Positions 41,157-54,100 of a DNA stretch of 64,000 bases are shown here, in pieces. Within the stretch, counting starts at the first letter, position 1. Each line of letters opens with the position of its first letter. The DNA comes from Ascidia mentula. Its lineage: Eukaryota; Chordata; Ascidiacea; Phlebobranchia; Ascidiidae. Location of the stretch: the NCBI GenBank assembly GCA_947561715.1, contig OX387202.1, positions 8,569,001 through 8,633,000 on the forward strand. The letters run 5' to 3'. A model generated the notes under the pieces. It did no database searches. It was not told the origin of the DNA and worked only from the letters and a program-made list of their open reading frames with translations. The position numbers and the translations under genes were made by a program.

Positions 41157-43060
41157 AATTCTACCTCTAACAAACCCACCTCATCAATACGATTGTTTGT
41201 CATTGTTAGGTGTTGTTCTATCTTTCACAGGCTTATCTTTGGGAAAACATAATAACTTTAAGTACAAAATTCTGTTTTAGATGTTATTGTTACATTGTAG
41301 CAAGAAACTTGTCTTTGAGGCTCACCTCTCATCTGAATCCCTTTTCACAATTATTCTGGTATACTTTTGGATCCACTTAGTTTTTTCTTCAGGTATACAA
41401 ACATTCAGTGTAATATTTCAAACATTTTAGAATAGTCTTGCATGTTTCCATCACCAGCACCAAATGTAAATTTGACAGCTTAGGTTGCAGATATTGTACA
41501 TATGTATTATTTCTCTAAAAAATATTTATATTGCATCACTTTTAAAATATAATTATATAATTTTTTTTGGACTTTACAGGGGGTTAAAAGTTATTATTTG
41601 TCATTTGTATAAATAGCCATAACAAATATATTAAATGCAAATTAAAATCCAATATTAGTTGGAGTAGGTGCTTTTACACTGATAATGGATTCTGTTAATT
41701 GTTTTTATCTAGTTTCGTATTTTGAAGGTGATTGTTTATTTGCCGGAATGATGTTGCTTAAACTTTTCTGTATTTTTTTGCTTCCTATTAAATAGGATTT
41801 TATAGTACAAAGTTGCAACAGAACAATCAGTGGTAACTTTTTTCATAACTTGCAAGTAGAATATGTATTTATTATGTTGCTAAAATAATGGGTATGTTAT
41901 TTATATTTAATTATAATTTTTAAACTTGCAAGATAGTGTGTCGTTTGGAAATACTTTTTGTGCACAAACATCCAATGATTACCACCATTAGTCATGAAAG
42001 CGTTTTTGGTATATATGTATTGGGATATTATTTCATGTATTTGTCTGTATTATGACTGTAGATTTAGTTGACTTATCATTACACTTTCAAGTCACAAGTT
42101 AAAATATTTACCAATATCAATAAAGAAGTTCTTACAACTTCTAAAGTAAATCCTGTCTCTCGTTTTACAAGGTTTACTTACATGTCAAGTTTCATCTTCT
42201 TGTTTCACCCGGTTGATTGACATTTAAGAGCAAAGCTCTCAAACTGGCCAAAATTTATGCACATTTAAAGTTGTTTAATGCACTGTGTTTGAGTGTCATG
42301 GGCTATTGTGTGATGGTCAATTGTTCTCTAGGTTTCATTTTTGCTAAATTTGTTAAGCATGATTTCTGTTTCTACATATAATGATGTTTTGCTTAGTACT
42401 CTATTTGACACACCATTACAAGTGGTGTAACCAAAGCAAAAATGTCAAAGACAATTTGCCTAGTAACTCTAACCCAAAGTTTTTGTGAGAACTCTCTCTT
42501 TGCGCCTACCTCCTACATCAGGTCAACCAATACCTCAGATTTCCCTGTAAGGGAACCATTCAATGTAAATTATACCTCAATGTGGTATGGTTTCATAATA
42601 CCTACAAGTGACAAAGTCACGTTAAACAATTGGCATCTGCCTGACACAGACAATAAACAAAATCAATCTACCTCTGGTAACTTTACATTGCTATTGCTCA
42701 CATTTATTTTGTGTATGGAGGCATTTTTTTCAAAAATAAAATTCTGTCAGTTCCAGTGTTTTGAAAACACCTGCATTCAAGTTCCACTTTCTAGTTCTGT
42801 GATTTCAAAATGTGTTGAATTCTTTCATTGTAAATGTGTGCAGCTATAAACTGTTTGGCCATTGTAAAACTGACTTGTTGCATATCATTTATGTGCTTAC
42901 TGTACCATGTCGTCCTTCTACAACAAATTGCACTGTAGTAACAAAAACAGCGCCATAAGCCTCAGGAGCACGAAGTGTGAGTGACACCATTGTTGTGTGT
43001 CTTTAAATTTCTTATCGAAGAACTTGGTTCAAAGTTGTACATAATAAAACTGTATTATAC
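41157..43060 (+). promoter_or_regulatory. TRIM71 3' region with clustered let-7 seed matches
   Basis: CTACCTC, the let-7 7mer-m8 site, occurs at 41161-41167 (four bases after the stop), 42506-42512 and 42668-42674; TACCTCA, the 7mer-A1 form, at 42531-42537 and 42573-42579. Four of the five fall within 170 bases. AATAAA signals at about 42119 and 43043 bracket the cluster, so it is in the mRNA only if the distal signal is used. lin-41/TRIM71 is the classical let-7 target in nematodes and vertebrates. Transcript extent is inferred. Confidence 0.6.
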
Positions 43061-44089
43061 CTCCAGGATGAGTGGTTTTTGCTGCAGAAAAAATGTTTTA
43101 TGTATGTCAATGAAAAAAACACATCTGGCTTTAAAACAACTCCACTGTAATTAGTAAGTTTATTTCAAGAACAAAGGTGATTGTAGTATTTGCATAACAC
43201 AACAACAATGCACATAAAAACTTTATTTAATTGTGAGAAAACTGGTTCAACACAAAATTTCCAAACATATTGGATGTGCAATTTAACCAATATTATAAAG
43301 AAGTTCACATAAATTTACTAATTGTAAATACACACAGTGTGAGCATTGTTTGAGTGGCTTAATTCTTCTGTACTAAAGCTCAACAAAAAACTTTAAAATA
43401 GGAGTTTTATTGGTTACACCTTTCGAACTGATTGCTCACTACCCAACCAAAAAAGGCAAAGGTTATATTTGATTTTGTCACAACAAATTGTGTCATGATG
43501 AATAATTATTGTGACTTTACGTAAAAAAGAGAACAGTCCTGTGGTGCTACCACTGCCACATAAACTTCATGAAACAAATTATGCAATGTACACATGAAAA
43601 AAAATATGTGTCACATAGGTATTTGTAACATATTGACTGATCATGTTACTGTTTTGTATACACAATGTTTCATGTCCTATCAAACGCTAAGAAAATGAAC
43701 AAAATAAAGCCAGAAAAATTTACCTAAAATATTAACTATTCAACAGCACTTATGTTTGCAAACTCTTTTCCACTTATGTTTGCAGAAAGTACAAAATAAA
43801 GGCACCACTACAAACTTACAGTTTCTGTGAACGAATGTACAGCCCACACAATACTGCTACGTTCAAGTAAGAAAAAAGGTTTCAAATTTAACAATCAAAT
43901 AAAAACACCTATTATCAAAGGAACATAATAGTTGCTAAATATAAGACAACAGTTTAAGTTGCCAAAGTTTCTAAAAGTTCTACAAGGCATAAAAATCTCA
44001 AATTTTAAAACCGAAGTGCAAAACAAAAAAAAACGAATTTTGCAAAGATTTAAAAATTTGCACAATTTCTGTGATGCATGAAACTGATA
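43061..44089. other. Intergenic between convergent TRIM71 and ABHD2
   Basis: No exon recognised. It should contain the ABHD2 3' UTR on the minus strand. AT-rich, with no notable repeat. Confidence 0.5.
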
Positions 44090-47000
44090 TTATTCCTGCA
44101 ACACAGCTTCTACATATTCTATGACAACATCCTCAAGAAGTGTTGTGTCATCAGGCCTGTACCATCTTCCTTTATAAAACCCCAGATGTCCACCATGCTT
44201 TGTGGTCACAAACAGTGCTTTCTCTTGATTGCCTTGGTTACACAAAATCGTAGTAAAATGTAATCAGTATTTGTGCATCAAGTTCAATTACAATTTACAA
44301 ATGACCAATTATGGCTACCATGCCATTATATATGGTATTTCATGTTATTTTACCTTCAGAATTTAGCATCATACTAACCAACCTAACCATTTACATGAAC
44401 ACTCGCTTGATGACTATTTTACTGGACAATACAAATATTGCAGACAACACACAGTGTTTTGACCTATCAGGTCTTATCAGTGTCGGTGGTCTTGCCAGCT
44501 AACAACAGTACATGTTTGCAAAATATATATATTTATGTGATAAATTAGGCAGGTGATAAATACTTACTGCTATATTTATGAGGGACATCATGGACATCTG
44601 AGACTATTAGAGGATCATCCTCAGCATTTAACAACAAAATTGGCAGGCTTATCTGCAATATAGGCCTTTAATATGCTTTGTTTATTTAATCATTATTTAC
44701 AAACCAACAAAATTAATTAGGAATGTAATTAAACATCTTTTCTAACTTACATTTTCTATCAGATGTGCACACCCACTTTGCTGCATATAATCCAACACAC
44801 TGGGATGGCCATCAAAATGTCTGTAAATTGCCCAAGTTAACTATACTGTAAATATTTTTTATTGTTATCTTTTATTGACATACCGCAATAAGCCCTCCTC
44901 TATTTCTTGCATAGTTGTTGCTTGCTTTACTTTTTGTTCATCAAAATAGGGTGAAAGGTCAAAATCATTGCATACTCTTTGTTCTTGAAAGAGCTCCTTC
45001 CTGACATGACAAAGTATTAGGTTTAAAGCGAAAAATCCCAACCATTCAAGTTGCTCTTACCAATGTGGCTTCAAAACCCTTTTAAAATTAGCAGCAACAA
45101 GGTAATTATATATCCGTCGATAACCTTTTGTCAAAGGTTCAGTTGACCTATCAAAATACACCATGTATTACCACTATTTTTTGTGGCTAAAAACACAATC
45201 ACAAACCTCACTGCATCATATCCCTGACACAAACTAACAGCACATATTATTTGTGTTTGTCTTGCAGGATCTTCAGCCAAGTAACGACATGCAATATTGC
45301 CTCCCATACTGAACCCAACAATCACAAATTTGGAATTCTGATAGGATTTCATTACTCTGTCCACCATACAAGCAAAATACTTTGTATCACCTTGAGAAAG
45401 GTAAACGTTGTTCAGCTAGTAGACCAACTTTTTACCACAAATACATACCGTATGTAAAAATCCGAGGTGAAGTTAACCTAACATTAGGTAAGGATCCAAT
45501 GTGATTTAATACAGCAACTCTGTATCCTCGATATACACAAAACTGCACAAATGTTCGAATATACTTTTTCTCTGATGAGTTGCAAATTCCAGGACATATC
45601 AGAATGGTACAACATTCTGCAACATTAAAAGCAAATTTTTGGCAAAATTTTTTTTTATCACACATAGCATTGGAAATTTCATGAAAATCCCCTACATTCC
45701 CTAGCTAGTGGTGTACAATTAGGCCTACTTTAAACAAAGTGTAAATGTCTACAAAAAAAATTTTTTTAGGGATGGTCCAACACACAAAATATTTGGATAC
45801 ACACAGAAAGAGTTCAGATACCATTTTATTGCGGATTATGGGGTACTAGAGATCAAGGGGCATTAGAGATTATTTTCACAAAATTTTGAATTTTTTAAAA
45901 AATTTAAGTATATATCATGTTTTTTGCATGTGCAAGTGCAATACTTTGGTGGTTCTAAAGGGTCTTGGACCAAACACTGCCTCTGCGAAAAATTTGAACA
46001 GGGAAAATTTCAGCATGAGTGCCTGTGAAGTTGCGAAACAGGAAATACATGTTGTCTAAATTTAACTACAGTTCTTACTACTCTGTTTTGGAATTACCCT
46101 TTGTTTGATACTTAATGCGGTCTTACCAAACCTAAAACAAGCATTCAGATATTTGGCATTATATGACGCAATTTTTTGACTTCATATAATTTGGCATAAG
46201 CAAAAAAATTCCAGTGTCGGCGCCTTTATGCCTGGCAGCATCAGTATTAAATTCTTTTCAACATATCATAAAATAAGAAAAAATGTTGTTAGGACAAGTA
46301 ATGTGGAAAACATTTGCAGCAAAATATTGTACCTTCAAAAAATATGTAAACTTCAAAATATGTTTACCAGGCTAGCTATTTGTGCTGGACCGACTATCAT
46401 ACTGTGAAACGTTTGGTTTAGGATACACATTATGTGCTTGGTGACAATTGAAGGTTTTGTAAGCATAACAAATAATGTGGAGCATCAAGGATCAGTTTTC
46501 CAATTAAAAAAAGGAGAAAACAAATTCTAACTCTGCAACTTGTGAACATGACAAATATATGGATGCACTTTTGGTCACTGGGTATAACAAATATGATCTT
46601 TACTACACTGTACTTACATTTTTAAATTAGTTGTAAACCATACTAAAACACTCGGGGCATTAAAGACTGATTCAAAAAAATGTAATACTAAAGGCCCTAA
46701 ACCCACCAAAGATGTTATAATTATATTCTAAAGCATGTTTTTACACAAAAACTAATATTTTATCTCTATTACCCGGCCTTTCCTACACTTTTATTGGAAA
46801 AGTTAAACCCAACCTTTTTGAGTTGTCCCTCTGGGTTGAAACATGTCAAAAGTCACAGTTTCTCCACTAGAAAATTTCATTTCATGTCGTATTCCAACAG
46901 GTTGAGGGCAATTCCATCGACCAAGTTTTCCGTAGATTGCTGTCTGTATGTGGCCACATTTGCCCCAAATTTTTGGTGGATGATATATTTGATTTAATGA

Positions 47001-47374
47001 TGGACATTTTGCAATAACACGCTGTAAAACAAACTTGAAGTTAGTTTTAGGAACAGCTGATGTATACAAGTTTTATCAAAATCTATAAAACTATACTGAC
47101 ATCATGTTTTTATTTCGAAGTACACTGACATACATATATTATTTGGGTTTATACTGCAATAAAAATGTAAAAAGTTTTTGTGAAATCTGCACAACATGTT
47201 TTGACAAACCTTCACAAACAGTGACCCTGAATGATGTAAGCGCGGCGATGCAGGAGAATCCAAACAGTTAAGGAACTTCAAGAACAATATAAGAAAAGTG
47301 CAACCGAGTGACAAGGCAACCAACACATTTAAAATTGATACATTCACCACAAAACCGAAGCACAGTGACATCAT
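44090..47374 (-). CDS. ABHD2: Abhydrolase domain-containing protein 2 (monoacylglycerol lipase)
   Basis: Membrane-anchored serine hydrolase; in mammals ABHD2 is a progesterone-responsive acylglycerol lipase. Nine exons, minus strand: 47374-47210, 47021-46814, 45616-45449, 45390-45207, 45147-45061, 45000-44884, 44820-44751, 44652-44568, 44232-44090; 1227 nt, 408 aa (human 425). N-terminal hydrophobic anchor about 10-35, then PPKIWGKCGHIQTAIYGK, ICPGICNSSEKKYIRTFV, RVAVLNHIGSLPNVRLTSPR, nucleophile elbow GFSMGG (S208), acid in NAEDDPLI (D345) and KHGGHLGF (His 374/377). All three catalytic elements are kept. The start is the first of two adjacent ATG codons. Close identity in motif blocks to vertebrate ABHD2 supports the symbol. 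Confidence 0.94.
44430..44500 (-). pseudogene. Decayed hammerhead repeat in ABHD2 5'-side of last exon region
   Basis: Minus strand reads CACTGATAAGACCTGATAGGTC then AAAAC: the same layout as the intact ribozymes, with stem II still paired (GACCT/AGGTC), but core G8 changed to A (CTGATAA) and G12 changed to A, and stem I no longer pairs. It lies in the intron between the last two ABHD2 exons. Expected to be inactive. Confidence 0.6.
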
Positions 47375-50300
47375 TAATTTAGAACACGAAACAATATCTT
47401 GGCTATAAATATACTTTCCCTATAGCATATTTGCACATGCGCAGATATTGTTTACTGTACATATATGCATACTGAGCGAACGTGGGTGCAATCATCCTCG
47501 ATGCTCACGTGACCAAACACTGATGCATTTCCTGGAGGTTGGCATGACGTCACTCTCTTTCAGGCTGCCCTTTTAACATGGTTTCCAAATATATCAAACA
47601 AACAATGATCCTATGAACAGGGCCGCTTGTATACGGATTCGGTTCAGGTTCGGGTTCAAAAATTTTTTTCAGTTTGTACAATTTTTATTTACTGTAGACC
47701 GCATATCAGTATTTCTGTTAAAAAATTTCGCCCGCGGGAAATGCCCGTCTTGTACCCTCGGTCATAGAGAAACTCGGTGATGTCGCAAGGAAACCAGTGA
47801 TGCATTGGGGTCAATTTTCGGGTTGAATGATCAGGGAGTCACGTGCTGTTGCCATTTTTTGCCCTTCTCATTCAGCTAGTCATTTGGTGCTGTGTGCTGT
47901 GAAAAAGTTAGTTGAAAAAGCAACAAAATGTTCAAGTGCTCATAGCTCAAAATTGAATCACAGAATTATACCTTAATTTGTGATTTTATGTTAGGCCCGC
48001 CTCTTGTCTACGCATTCAGGTCAAAATTAGTTGCAGGATAGTTGCTTGAAGCGCCCCCAAGGGAGCATTTCGCCCCCTGGTCGGACATTATTTTAGCTGA
48101 ATAGGCTGCAAAAAATGGAAATTAGTTTTGCGAAAAAATGAATCAAAAAACCTCATCCAATTTGCAATTTAATGTTGGCCCCAACCCTTTTCTACGCAAT
48201 GACAAAAAAATTGTCACAAAAAAGTTGCTTTGGTTGCCCCCTGGGACTGTTTTTGCTATCCTATAGGTCATAGGACATATAAGATCCTCCTGGAAGCTCC
48301 TCAGATCCTTGTTGTGTCTTGTCCGGTGCAGCTGCAATCAATTTTTTTCTATTTAAATAGTACCAGAGTAGATCTTCATGGGTCACCGACCACAGGAATT
48401 GTTGTGGACAAACAAGCAAATCACTTAGTATGGGTATTAATGTTGATGGCCTTCAAAACATGAATTTGGGGATTTATTACTGATATGGGGCCTGTACTGT
48501 ATTTCGAACTAAAAACGTAGCCTAATTACCACTTACTAGTGTTCTGCACAACAATTAATACGGTGTGAATACAGTGCTTATTTGTAAGATTTTTGTTTTT
48601 TTCCACAAGCAATGTTGCGGCGTTCACATAGGTTGACTAGTTACAATGAAAACAGAATTGTCGTCGAGGCTAATGCCAGAAGACTGTAAGAGTTCTGCAG
48701 GAAAGGCTAACTCCAAATGTGTGAAGAATTAATAGTTGGGAATTATCAAAAAAACGAGCTTATTTTTTCAAAAAAATCTTTAAAAGACGTTGACTTGCGT
48801 GATTAGTTTTTGCCTCCAAGCGTGTATATTTTGTGATAAAATCAAAGTACAAATTATAATGGCGCGGTGTTCGATGTTTTTGAGTCGACCACCTTTAGAA
48901 AAAGGTCAACCACCCTGACGAAAAATTAGAAATATCCTTCAAATAGATCGGAGTTCTGACACTAATCCGATATTTCGAAATCAAAAAGCAGCGTTCTTAT
49001 TTTTTAGACCATGTCGATGGTGACTCTATACGACGTCGTCGTTTATCAATTGGTGATGCTGCGAATTAGCTGGACATTTTTCGAGATGGTAACTTTTTTT
49101 GGTTTACACATCACTTGGAGTTGGATCATGCAGTTTATTTACATTGCACTCTCACCACGGCCATGACGTATGTGGGCGATTTGACCTGTCGTGTAATGCT
49201 AGTGATCAAAACCGGATTGACCTCTCCTTGCTCGTTTGACGTCAAAATGGGGTTTCAGTTTTTCCTACCGTGTTGTATTTTAATGGAACGCACTCGTAAC
49301 TAACTGCTTGGCGACCCCAACCAAACAAAACCAACACAGACGGACAAAATAAGTTGAGCAATTATTAATGAGAAGGTTGCTCTGTTCATTTACGGACCCC
49401 AAGGGTTCAATCTGCACCCATCTCGTTTAATCAAAAAGTTGCTAATTGCCTGTATTTAAATATACATTAAGAGTCCACTTTCAACATTTGTTGCGTACTT
49501 AGACAATCGGAACATACCTTTAAATTCGTCAGCGTCACCGGATTGTCAATTGGGTGCTTTATTTTTCTGGGAGTGTTGTAGTAGGACCCATGGATTGACT
49601 CCAATTGGTTTTGTTGGAATGTTTCCATCGTCGCACAACACATATAGGCCTATTTCCATTGAAGAAAGTTCGCCGGCGAGAATTAAATGTCCACCTCGAA
49701 CGCTGCCAAAATGCTTTGTTGGTTTGGGCAGGTTTTGTTTTTTTAGCCGGTGGTTATATTAAATTAAAAAAAGGAAAATATTAGGGCTGTGTTTTCAGAA
49801 AAAAATTATCATTGCTTGAGCAGTTCCCATCGCTTTTCCTTTGGAAGAATCCATGGCATTTCATAAGTCACAACTGTCTCCCAACATCTACTTTTGGCAA
49901 ACAAGTATAACAATCGACAAGTGTATTCAGGATTTTTACCATACCGGGATTCGAAACCAGGTTATCCTGACTACGAATCCCGGTCAGTTTTTTTTCTTGG
50001 TATACGAGTCGGGCGCTTGACCGAAGTTATTGGCAATCAATAAGTAAAGAGGAAACGCGAAATAATTTTGTAGGCGTCAAAACTTCATTTTTTTGTAGTG
50101 ACTTTAATGTTCTATGCTGTCTGTCACATATTTTTACAGTGAACTTTACATGAAAAATCCGCATGTTTTTACTAAAATAAATTTTACAGTAAACTTTACA
50201 TGCAAAATCCGCATATTACTGTTACGTCACAAAAAAAAATTTTTCATTTTTTCACAAAACAAACATACACTTTTTTAGCCAAAATAATGTCCAACAGGGG

Positions 50301-51145
50301 GACAAAATGCCCCTGGGGGAGCGGGTAAAGTAGTTATGTAACCCTGGACACCATAGTAAAACTGCCCTCTCGTCCTGGCAACAGCCTGTTCATTTGCGCT
50401 CTTTCAACCAAAACACTGGCGCCCATGCATTGTTACACACAATTAATTAACTCTGTTACGCAGGAGTTCGAGCAGGGCAATTCCCAACCAAGAAACTCTT
50501 AAAAAGAAGTTTAAAAAGAAATACAGAGATTGGGCCTAAAGGGAGGCGTGATAGAAAAAAGGTTAAGAACCACTGCTGTAGTGTTGTCATATCTGTGAAA
50601 GCACAATTCCGAACACATTTTTGTCAGTGACTAATTTTGAGTATTGTGGTTATAAATGATATTTTTTGAAGTCCCGGCGTGCGGTGACCACCGAATATTT
50701 TGTTAAAATTCCGGACATTCTGGCAATTTCCCCCAGGACGCAGATTTTAACACCAAAATCTGAACAATCCAAAAGTCTTGCGATCACGTGGTATAGCATA
50801 AAACATTTCTGCGTTGTTTGATCACGGAACAAAAAAAAATTGCGAAACATTGTCAAATTTGAGCAACAAAAACCATAGCCCCCATACTTCTCTAGGTTTT
50901 GCGCTCGCCACGACAAGGTTTCGGCCATGCAACTGCAAACATAATTCTTAATTTTTTTTGTTCTAATTTTGTTCTTCGAGCCTGACATTTTATTTTGTAC
51001 TTGCGCAACAACGTCCGCGCATAGTTTTTCAACCACTATAATTAATCAAATACCAGCCAACAAAATGTGGAAATATCGGATAATTCTTAGAACAAGAAGC
51101 AACAAGATAAAAAATTGTATTAATCTTCTAAAAATAATATTTCTG
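47375..51145. other. Intergenic between ABHD2 and WDR59, repeat-rich
   Basis: No protein gene supported. Contains two diverged copies of one unit at about 47940-48110 and 48115-48260 (both with TTGCAATTT/TTTGTGATTT..ATGTT..GGCC and GCCCCC blocks), an inverted relative of part of it at about 50279-50325 (shared CCCC, TTGGACATTATTTTGGCT on the minus strand), a direct repeat of TTTACATG(A/C)AAAATCCGCAT at 50145-50210, and a tRNA-like piece near 49950. The 128-codon frame at 50650-51036 (-) shows no domain. Confidence 0.55.
49935..50030 (-). repeat. tRNA-related fragment (pseudogene or SINE head)
   Basis: Minus strand contains GGTCAAGCGCCCGACTCGTA, resembling a tRNA D-loop/anticodon-arm part, and GGTTTCGAATCCCGG, matching the T-arm/B-box consensus GGTTCGAATCC. 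The acceptor stem does not close and the spacing is wrong for a functional tRNA, so a degraded tRNA copy or tRNA-derived SINE is more likely. Confidence 0.35.
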
Positions 51146-54100
51146 TCATCTTTTTACTATATCCCTACAATTACATCCACATGATAAAGGACACATATTT
51201 TCAGTTTTGAACCATTCCACCATGTGATCCTCATGTCCACCATGCATGCAGTTGTTACAAAAAACAAACAAATTCTGAAAAGCAATTATATCACTTGGTC
51301 ATCAAAGAATAAATTTTTAACAATATGATAAATTGTTCTTAAAAGTTAAGGAAAATAGGGAATGTGCCAACACAAATATCTGCCAATCTGATATCTTCAA
51401 TCAATATTTAGCCTACTTTAAATATTTAATGACGTCAAAAAGTAGTAATGACATTTAATGTGTTAAACAGCATACTTAAAAAAACAAAAAATATATGATG
51501 ATTGTTATAACAAAGTTGTTTTATTATAGCTACCACTTCTTCTACTTACTTTTACGGGGAGTTGGCATATTATACACCTTGCAAAAATCGTCTTTCTTCT
51601 TGTACAGGTTGGATTGCATGAATCTCCACAGGAATGACATTTTGCTTTTAATACTAACAAGTCAGTTTATTATTGTTTGGTACAAAACTCAAACTAAAAT
51701 TTACATTTCTTAAGCTTTTCGCCATCAAATCAAATCACAAAAAGGCAACAGGGCCGCACACAACTTATAGCAGGTTGTATACTTTTTTCAGAAGCTATTT
51801 TGATACCTCAAAACACAATATCAATCAAAATTAAAAACGTAGTGGTATTGCACTCTATTTTGGTATGAAATTGGGCTACAAAATTTGTTACCACAAGTGA
51901 TAAAATCGAAAGTTAGATGAATGTGACTTTTAATAACAAAAATGTTTATCTGCAAAATATCTGTAAATATTTAGTTAGTTGATCTTACCTACAGAATCAT
52001 CGTGTACAGACCCTTTGTGGGAAAACTTTTGTATTTCTGCCCTTTTTACATTCAACTCCCATCGCGATAACAAGTCACAGTAAGAGTTTTTAAATGCATC
52101 AAACTGCTTTTGTTGTTGCAGGCTTAGCATGCTACCAAAAATATTTTTAGCAAACATCAACAAATATCACATTTGGTGGCATCTTACCATGTGTCACTCG
52201 CCCATTTCTTTTGTTGTGCTATTTTTGGTCTAGGTGCTAACAATGTAGGACGTTGCTCTGTCGGAGAACTCGTTGTGCTACGTGCATGTTCCATATATGA
52301 AAGACCTGAATTAAAAATATTTATTGTTAGTCACAGAAAAAAACATAATATACATGTCAACCCCCAAGCCAAATTCAACATACAAATCAAAATTGTGTGA
52401 GGTGCTTTGTCCTCAGAAAACATAGCGAGTGTCCTGTGGTTGGCAAAATGACACAAACTTTACACTTACAGGCATGTGGAAATTTGTCCACTTGCTGTTT
52501 TAAATATTTTTTTCAGCAACCAAGTTGTTTTAAACAAATATTAAACTCCAACCTTTGAAGTTAAATTTAGCAATGGCAAAATACTAACTGATCTAGGTGG
52601 GGATAATTAAAAAGCTTGGTAGAAGTTCAGAGGATGGGGAAATAAAAGTACCTTGTTGGTACAGACAAAACTACAATAACCTTACTTGGTGGTGATCTGC
52701 TAATCATAGAGTAAAAATAATGTATTCCGGTTTCGATCTTTTCCTTTGGGTTTTTATCTTTAATCTGTAGAAATAAAACATAATTAAGTAAAACATAACA
52801 AGTTAATGATAGTGATATGTTGACAAATTGATGAAGTAATAGCTACTCATATTAACACAATAAGTATTGTTGTGTCCTGTGAATTTTGCCGATAAATTGT
52901 TGCAGGCAAAGTCAGGTAAATTTAAAAAAACACTTAAAATGAAGAATACACATTTAGGCTTCAGTAGAAAATACATATATTACCCCACATTGGCATATAA
53001 GCATATACTGTATAATATGTTTATTCGATTGTGCATCCTGTTTACATAGTTTAATGTTGCAAATCAATCTTTTTTCTGCTGCTCTATGTTAATTGCCTTT
53101 AACACTATTCATGTTTTGAAAATTACTTCAACAAATGTTTACTGTTTAAAATTTTCCGCCTGATTCACAAATTTAGATGAGATTCGGTGATACTAGTACA
53201 ACCAGACCAACTTTATTTTAATTACTTAGATGCAAATTACATATTACCCTAACATTATCACATGCAGCTTACTATTAAGTAAATACTGTCCTAACATTGA
53301 GTACTCACTCTGAATGTATCATAGGATGCCGACCGTTTTATGTCAGTCCCTACTTTTTTTTCCACACTGGAAGAAACTTTGCTTGAGAATGTGCATGCAA
53401 GCATGGCAAGAGTCTGAACATCACATTGAATGCAGTAATGCTCAATCCTAATAAAATACCTGGATTCAGTCAACAAGTTTGAGTTTGTGATTTAGAGCAC
53501 TCACAACTTATTGAGAAATATTTTGCCCATTGGCGTAGATGCAAAAGGACAGCTGGTTTCCATGTTAGTAATGGGTTCTTGAGGTTTTGGCAATAGTGAC
53601 ACACAGTTCCATAACTGTAATCATTAAACTTTTAATGTGAAAATGAGAACACTATTTCATGATAATGACTGGGTGTGGAATTGAGAGTTTTATGTTCACG
53701 AAGTTCACGGATGATGCTATATTTTAAGTTATAATCGTTGTTTTCAAGTTGCTTTATTATTTTGATATATAAATATGACAATATACATAATGATACTACT
53801 TATAGCCTATATTTATACTATGCCAAGAAACAACATTTTAAGCTGTTTGAAATCCATACTATATTAAAAAATATTTACCTCAACTAAATCATCCATTTCT
53901 TCACTTGTGGCATTTTTCTGATTTTTCAAACAAGCATCCACAAAGTTTTTTTCACCCGGTCTAGAAAATACACAAGTTTTTATGAAAATTTATGCAAATG
54001 ATATTCATTGATTGCAAATAAAACCTAAATGTCTTTTTTATCACCATATAGCATAAAATAAGCAATTAAAATACTTAATAGGATAGTAGTTTGGTTCAAA

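Noticed and set aside
42442..42849. 135-codon plus-strand frame downstream of TRIM71
   Set aside because: No recognisable domain, and it overlaps the let-7 site cluster in a probable 3' UTR.
49935..50030. Functional tRNA gene
   Set aside because: B-box-like and anticodon-arm-like blocks are present but no closing acceptor stem and wrong spacing.
50650..51036. 128-codon minus-strand frame just downstream of WDR59
   Set aside because: WDR59 ends cleanly at 51146 after its RING-like motif; this frame has no domain and probably lies in 3' flanking DNA.
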